A stretch of DNA of 9,584 nucleotides from positions 1 to 9,584 of the forward strand of contig JAEWHQ010000081.1 in the NCBI GenBank assembly GCA_023387715.1, written 5' to 3'. A program made the position numbers and the translations under genes. The notes under the pieces are model-generated. The model worked only from the letters and a program-made list of their open reading frames with translations, was not told where the DNA came from and searched no databases. This DNA comes from Pseudomonadota bacterium (lineage in GTDB: Bacteria; Pseudomonadota; Alphaproteobacteria; Rhizobiales; Rhizobiaceae). Shown here piece after piece: positions 6,195-9,584 of the stretch. Each line of letters opens with the position of its first letter. The first letter of the stretch is position 1.

Positions 6195-7772
6195 TTAATG
6201 GCCGCCGCCGCCACCGGCTGCTTTATCTGGTTTTCTGGAGAATAAACAAAGCACAGCCAGAGCGCTGAACAGCACCGTTAAGATGTGGAAAACATCAATG
6301 AAAGACAAAAGTGTTGCCTGTTGATGCACCATGCCGCTGAGTTTGGAGAGCGCAATGACAGGGCCATCGAGACCTGCGGCATTAAATTTGGCGGTCAAAC
6401 TGGCAAGCATATCTTCCGCTTCGCGGTTGCCCCAGCGAATATGTTCGCTCAGGCGTTGATAATGCATGGCATTCCGATCGGTGAGAATCGTATTGATAAC
6501 GGCCAAGCCAACAGCACCGCCCAAATTTCGCGTCAGGTTAAACAAACCAGCCGCATTTTTGAGGCGTGAAGGCGGCAGTGTACCCATCGCCAGATTGTTG
6601 ATCGGCACCATACAAATCATCAAAGAGCAGCCGCGCAGGATTTGCGGCAGCAATAATTCGTAGAAATCCCAGTCGGCTGTTAGGCCGGTGACCAGCCAGG
6701 TGCCAGCGCCAAAACCGATAAAACCGACCATCATCATATGACGCGGATCCATTTTATTGGACAAAATACCGGCAATCGGGGCTGTCATAAACATGGCAAG
6801 ACCTGAAACAAACAGTGCCTCACCGATCATCAGAGAATCATAGCCGCGAACCCGTCCGAGATAGAGCGGATAGAGATAGGTCAGGCCATAAAGCCCGACC
6901 CCCATGACAAAGGAAAACAGAGAGCCGAAAGCAAAATTGACATTCTTAAAGGCGCGCAGATCAACAATGGGTTCTTGTGCGGTAAATGCACGATAGAAGA
7001 AGATCACAGCGCCGACAGTTAGCACGATGGACATGATAAAAATGGCCTGATCATCCAGCCAGTCGTTGCGCGGGCCTTCTTTCAGCACATATTCAAGCGA
7101 ACCCAGAAAAGCTGCCATACCGGCCAAGCCCCACCAGTCAAATTTTGACAAAAGGGATTTGTCGCCTTTATCGAAGTCAATCAGCTTCCATGCGGCGACG
7201 GCCACGATAATGCCTGGAATCACATTGACCAGAAACAGCCAGTGCCATGAAAATGTGTGGCTGAGATAGCCGCCGATCGTTGGCCCGACTGTTGGCGCCA
7301 TCGTGGCGACAAGGCCGATCATCGGGGAGACGATAGAGCGTTTTGATGGCGGAAAAATAGTAAAAGCTGCCGCAAAAACACTTGGAATCATGCCGCCGCC
7401 GATAAAACCTTGCAGCGCACGATAGACAATCATCTGCTCAATATTGGTGGCGGTCGCACATAGAATACTGGCAAGCGTAAAGCCCGCTGCAGACAATGTG
7501 AAAAGCACGCGGGTAGACATCAGGCGGCCTAAAAAGCCCGATAGCGGAATCATGATAACTTCCGCGATCAGATAGGAGGTCTGCACCCATGAAATTTCGT
7601 CAGAACTGGCGCCAAGGCCGGCCTGAATTTCGGCCAGAGAGGCCGAGACAATCTGAATGTCGAGGATAGCCATAAACATCCCGAAAACCATCGCCATAAA
7701 GGCGATAGCTTTTTTAGGATCTATACGATCATCGGCAACAGGCAATGATCCGGCTGTGATATCAGCGGCCAT
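6195..7772 (-). CDS. emrB: DHA2-family MFS multidrug efflux transporter (EmrB type)
   Basis: A 525-residue proton-driven drug antiporter of the inner membrane with about 14 hydrophobic segments, the DHA2 pattern. Near the N-terminus LDIQIVSASLAEIQ (37-50) is the family motif D1 (LDxTIVNVALP-like). GFLGRLMSTRVLF (79-91) is the MFS loop 2-3 motif A, and APTVGPTIGGYL (159-170) is the antiporter motif C of helix 5. The size and the HlyD partner gene 40 bases upstream match EmrB, which pumps hydrophobic compounds through an EmrA adaptor and usually a TolC-type outer-membrane channel. GGAG lies 9 bases before the ATG. The protein ends in a low-complexity AAGGGGGH tail. The pump substrate is unknown; related rhizobial pumps respond to plant flavonoids, and this one could export any hydrophobic or weakly acidic toxin. 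No outer-membrane channel gene is in view. Confidence 0.95.
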   Translation of the reverse strand: MAADITAGSLPVADDRIDPKKAIAFMAMVFGMFMAILDIQIVSASLAEIQAGLGASSDEISWVQTSYLIAEVIMIPLSGFLGRLMSTRVLFTLSAAGFTLASILCATATNIEQMIVYRALQGFIGGGMIPSVFAAAFTIFPPSKRSIVSPMIGLVATMAPTVGPTIGGYLSHTFSWHWLFLVNVIPGIIVAVAAWKLIDFDKGDKSLLSKFDWWGLAGMAAFLGSLEYVLKEGPRNDWLDDQAIFIMSIVLTVGAVIFFYRAFTAQEPIVDLRAFKNVNFAFGSLFSFVMGVGLYGLTYLYPLYLGRVRGYDSLMIGEALFVSGLAMFMTAPIAGILSNKMDPRHMMMVGFIGFGAGTWLVTGLTADWDFYELLLPQILRGCSLMICMVPINNLAMGTLPPSRLKNAAGLFNLTRNLGGAVGLAVINTILTDRNAMHYQRLSEHIRWGNREAEDMLASLTAKFNAAGLDGPVIALSKLSGMVHQQATLLSFIDVFHILTVLFSALAVLCLFSRKPDKAAGGGGGH

Positions 7773-7812
7773 AATGACGCGCTCCGTTCAGGCTTTTAAG
7801 GTCAAATCACGC

Positions 7813-9030
7813 TTATTGAGCAGGCGAAGTGCGGGTGTCGATATCGACAACAACACTTAAACCGGCACGCAATTTGCCTGATGCAATGGCTTCCGCCGGA
7901 ATGGTGATGCGAACCGGTACACGCTGGACAATCTTGGTAAAATTGCCGGTCGCATTTTCCGGTGGCAGAAGTGAAAACACTGCGCCCGATGCCGGTGCGA
8001 TAGAGGTAACTGTGCCCTCAAAAGTCTGATCTTGCAGTGCATCAATGGTGATATGGGCCTTTTCGCCACCATGGATTTTGGCAAGCTGTGTTTCTTTGAA
8101 ATTGGCTTCAATATAAAGCTCTTTGACCGGCACAAGTGCGGCAATGCGCTGACCTGCATTGACCAGATCACCGGTTTTGCCGGAAAGATTGCCAATCACA
8201 CCGTCAAATGGTGCTTTGAGCGTGGTGAAGGAAAGGTCACGTTCGGCTTTGTCGCGGGCAAGTTCCAGCGAGCGTGTTGTGCTTTCAGCTTCTTTATATT
8301 GGGCTTCCAAAACACCGATATTGGCTGTTGCGGCGGCAATTGTTGCCTCTGCACTGGCAACATTAGCCTGTGCCTGATCCAATGCGGAAGTGGCATTATC
8401 GAGATCAGAATTTGAGGCAATGCGGGTTTTGTGCAATTGGCGTGTGCGTTCCATCGTGGATTTTGCGTTGGTGAGCACAGCTTCAGCGGAAAGTTTTCCG
8501 GCTTCTGCCTGCTTCAAACTCGCTTTAGCAGCCAGTGTCTGGGCATCAATGCGCAGCAATGTTTGTTTTTGCGTTTCAAGCTTGGCGTTTGTTTCATCAA
8601 GGGCGATGCGATAATCGCCATCTTCAAGAATGAAAATCGGATCACCTGCTTTAACCGACTGGTTGGCATGCACGGGAATTTCTTCAATATAACCGCTGAC
8701 TTTTGGGGACAGAGCCGAAATATCGCCCTGAATATAAGCATCATCGGTGGAAACCATGAAACGACCGACTGTCCACCAATTATAGCCATACCATGCACCG
8801 GCACCTAATGCTGCAATGATCAGAACAGGCAGCACAATACGTTTGCCGGCGCCTTTTTTCTTCTCAGGGGCTGATGGTGTTGCTCTTGGGGGAGGCGTTT
8901 CGTTTTTCACATGATCCTGACGCTTTGTCTGCTCTGCGGTTGCGCCCGGAAAGGGACGGATTTCGGCTTCTTCTGCAGAAGCCTGAACTGGCAGGGAGCT
9001 GGATGCATGCGCTGGTGATTGAGCCGTCAT
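7813..9030 (-). CDS. emrA: HlyD-family efflux adaptor (EmrA type)
   Basis: A 405-residue membrane fusion protein that links the EmrB pump to an outer-membrane channel. It has a Pro/Ala/Glu-rich cytoplasmic N-terminus (1-60), one membrane anchor (about 65-83), STDDAYIQGD and the first half of the biotinyl-lipoyl-like domain (94-135), a long alpha-helical coiled-coil hairpin rich in Ala, Gln and Glu (about 140-268), the second lipoyl half with LKAPFDGVIGN (271-281), and a beta-barrel region with the EmrA hallmark FSLLPPENATGNFTKIVQRVPVRI (352-375). The start at 9030 is preferred; GAAGAGAG lies about 8 bases upstream. An ATG at 9138 in the same frame would add 36 residues, but that stretch has no ribosome site and covers the promoter and operator sequences. 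ATG at 9057 also lacks a ribosome site. Confidence 0.93.
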   Translation of the reverse strand: MTAQSPAHASSSLPVQASAEEAEIRPFPGATAEQTKRQDHVKNETPPPRATPSAPEKKKGAGKRIVLPVLIIAALGAGAWYGYNWWTVGRFMVSTDDAYIQGDISALSPKVSGYIEEIPVHANQSVKAGDPIFILEDGDYRIALDETNAKLETQKQTLLRIDAQTLAAKASLKQAEAGKLSAEAVLTNAKSTMERTRQLHKTRIASNSDLDNATSALDQAQANVASAEATIAAATANIGVLEAQYKEAESTTRSLELARDKAERDLSFTTLKAPFDGVIGNLSGKTGDLVNAGQRIAALVPVKELYIEANFKETQLAKIHGGEKAHITIDALQDQTFEGTVTSIAPASGAVFSLLPPENATGNFTKIVQRVPVRITIPAEAIASGKLRAGLSVVVDIDTRTSPAQ

Positions 9031-9071
9031 TGGGGGAGCTCTCTTCAAGAGGTACATAAAAAATGAGTTGT

Positions 9072-9090
9072 GGTATATGGGAGATATACC
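9072..9090 (-). promoter_or_regulatory. Inverted repeat in the emrA leader
   Basis: GGTATAT (9072-9078) and ATATACC (9084-9090) are perfect 7-base inverted arms with a 5-base centre. The element lies just downstream of TetR operator 1 in the emrA transcript, 42 bases before the ATG at 9030. It may fold as a small RNA hairpin or bind a protein as DNA. It does not share the GAACC sequence of the two operators. Confidence 0.4.
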
Positions 9091-9091
9091 G

Positions 9092-9111
9092 ATTGAACCG
9101 ACGGGTTCGAT
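9092..9111 (-). promoter_or_regulatory. Candidate TetR operator 1 (emrA side)
   Basis: On the - strand it reads ATCGAACC-CGTC-GGTTCAAT, a palindrome with 5-base GAACC/GGTTC arms around 4 bases and further symmetric ends. It covers the predicted emrA transcription start, directly downstream of the emrA -10 (9121-9116). It shares ATCGAACC-N4-GGTTC with the site at 9149-9168. Confidence 0.7.
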
Positions 9112-9140
9112 GTTGACATAAGGCATCGGAGCCATCATAT
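9112..9140 (+). promoter_or_regulatory. Candidate promoter of the TetR regulator gene
   Basis: GTTGAC (9112-9117), 17 bases and TCATAT (9135-9140) match the rhizobial CTTGAC-N17-CTATAT pattern at 5/6 and 4/6; TTGACA at 9113-9118 is also a perfect E. coli-type -35. Transcription would begin near 9147, at the edge of operator 2. A weaker alternative is TTGTGC (9173-9178) with TATAGA (9197-9202), spaced 18. Confidence 0.55.
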
Positions 9141-9144
9141 CAAG
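9116..9144 (-). promoter_or_regulatory. Candidate emrAB promoter
   Basis: On the - strand CTTGAT (9144-9139), 17 bases and TTATGT (9121-9116) match CTTGAC-N17-CTATAT at 5/6 and 4/6. It overlaps the divergent regulator promoter almost base for base: the -10 of each covers the -35 of the other. The start would lie near 9109 inside operator 1, giving a leader of about 80 bases to the ATG at 9030. Confidence 0.5.
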
Positions 9145-9148
9145 AGAA

Positions 9149-9168
9149 ATCGAACCGGCGGGTTCTGA
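9149..9168 (+). promoter_or_regulatory. Candidate TetR operator 2 (regulator side)
   Basis: ATCGAACC-GGCG-GGTTCTGA, with GAACC/GGTTC arms at 9152-9156 and 9161-9165. It lies on the predicted start of the regulator transcript and is oriented as the mirror image of operator 1. The centres of the two sites are 57 bases apart, and the promoter pair sits midway between them. Confidence 0.7.
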
Positions 9169-9228
9169 AAACTTGTGCAGGGATGACCGGCAGGTTTATA
9201 GAGCTTGAACCCTTACAGAAAGAACGCC

Positions 9229-9584
9229 ATGAGTCTTGAACCCAAAAACCTTGCTGAAACTGATGATAAGAACAAAGAGAATCTGTCATCAGGCAATCGT
9301 CATGGTGCGGGACAGGATCCGGTAAAGCGTGCGCAGATTTTGGCCGGTGCACAGGAAGTGTTTTTTACCAAGAGCTTTGAAGCTGCCAGTATGAGCGATA
9401 TTGCGCGTCAGGCTGGCGTGTCCAAAGGCACGCTCTATGTGTATTTCGCCGATAAAGACGCTTTGTTTGAAGAAATTTGCTATGAATATCGGCGTGAAAT
9501 GTTTTCAGAACTCGCTGCAATTTTGGATAGCGGCCTCTATAATAAAGAACAGCTGATTGAATTTGGTATGCAGATTTCGCAGCG
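9229..9584 (+). CDS. TetR-family transcriptional repressor (EmrR-like), N-terminal part; 3' end outside window
   Basis: The frame from ATG 9229 stays open to the window end (118 full codons). A charged, hydrophilic N-terminal extension of about 32 residues precedes a typical TetR DNA-binding domain: helix 1 VKRAQILAGAQEVFF (32-46), then the helix-turn-helix SMSDIARQAGVSKGTLYVYF (54-73) followed by ADKDALFEEI. Only the first part of the ligand-binding domain is visible. It is divergent from emrAB, the arrangement described for EmrR of Sinorhizobium meliloti, which represses emrAB and its own gene and is relieved by flavonoids. Autoregulation and repression of the pump are supported by the paired palindromes upstream; the inducer is unknown. 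A weak AGAAAGA ribosome site lies 5 bases before the ATG. Confidence 0.93.
   Translation, partial: MSLEPKNLAETDDKNKENLSSGNRHGAGQDPVKRAQILAGAQEVFFTKSFEAASMSDIARQAGVSKGTLYVYFADKDALFEEICYEYRREMFSELAAILDSGLYNKEQLIEFGMQISQ

Noticed and set aside
6195..6230. Gly-rich AAGGGGGH tail of EmrB as a metal-binding site
   Set aside because: A single His after a short Gly run is not enough for a metal site; it is more likely an unstructured end.
9204..9243. Direct repeat CTTGAACCC at 9204-9212 and 9235-9243 near the TetR start
   Set aside because: It contains GAACC half-sites but no matching GGTTC arm, and the second copy is inside the coding region; chance is sufficient explanation.

Overview
The window looks like ordinary chromosomal DNA from an alphaproteobacterium. 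It is most likely a Rhizobiales/Brucellaceae-type organism of moderate GC content, close to one half by eye. This placement rests on protein style (a group IV ornithine decarboxylase, a long 6-phosphogluconate dehydrogenase, an EmrAB pump with a divergent TetR regulator as described in Sinorhizobium) and on promoters that fit the rhizobial CTTGAC-N17-CTATAT pattern better than the E. coli one. It is inference, not an identification. No insertion sequence, phage gene, CRISPR array, tRNA or rRNA was seen.

Layout. Positions 1-311 hold the 3' end of an ornithine/lysine decarboxylase gene on the + strand, closed by a strong intrinsic terminator. A 180-base leader with a plausible promoter and a possible 15-codon mini-ORF precedes gnd (530-1942, +), the decarboxylating 6-phosphogluconate dehydrogenase of the pentose phosphate pathway. 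A bidirectional terminator separates gnd from a convergent four-gene ABC import operon on the - strand (5945 down to 1996): periplasmic binding protein, two separate permeases and an ATPase. A 12-bp hairpin sits between the binding-protein gene and the first permease gene. The control region upstream of this operon carries a near-perfect Pho box (two TGTCAT repeats with an 11-base period), which suggests control by PhoB under phosphate starvation and hence a phosphorus-containing substrate such as a phosphonate or phosphate ester. The sequence alone does not prove this.

Positions 6195-9030 (- strand) hold an EmrA/EmrB-type efflux pair: an HlyD-family periplasmic adaptor followed 40 bases later by a 14-TM DHA2-family MFS antiporter. 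A TetR-family regulator starts at 9229 on the + strand and runs off the window. The 198 bases between adaptor and regulator hold two near face-to-face promoters that overlap almost completely. They are flanked by two copies of ATCGAACC-N4-GGTTC in mirror-image orientation, each lying on the predicted transcription start of one gene. This is a compact design for one repressor to control both itself and the pump.

The window is mostly well-known gene families. The most informative signals are in the control regions: the Pho box and neighbouring ATGCA repeats, the symmetric TetR operator/promoter block, and the hairpin that probably sets binding protein above permease expression.
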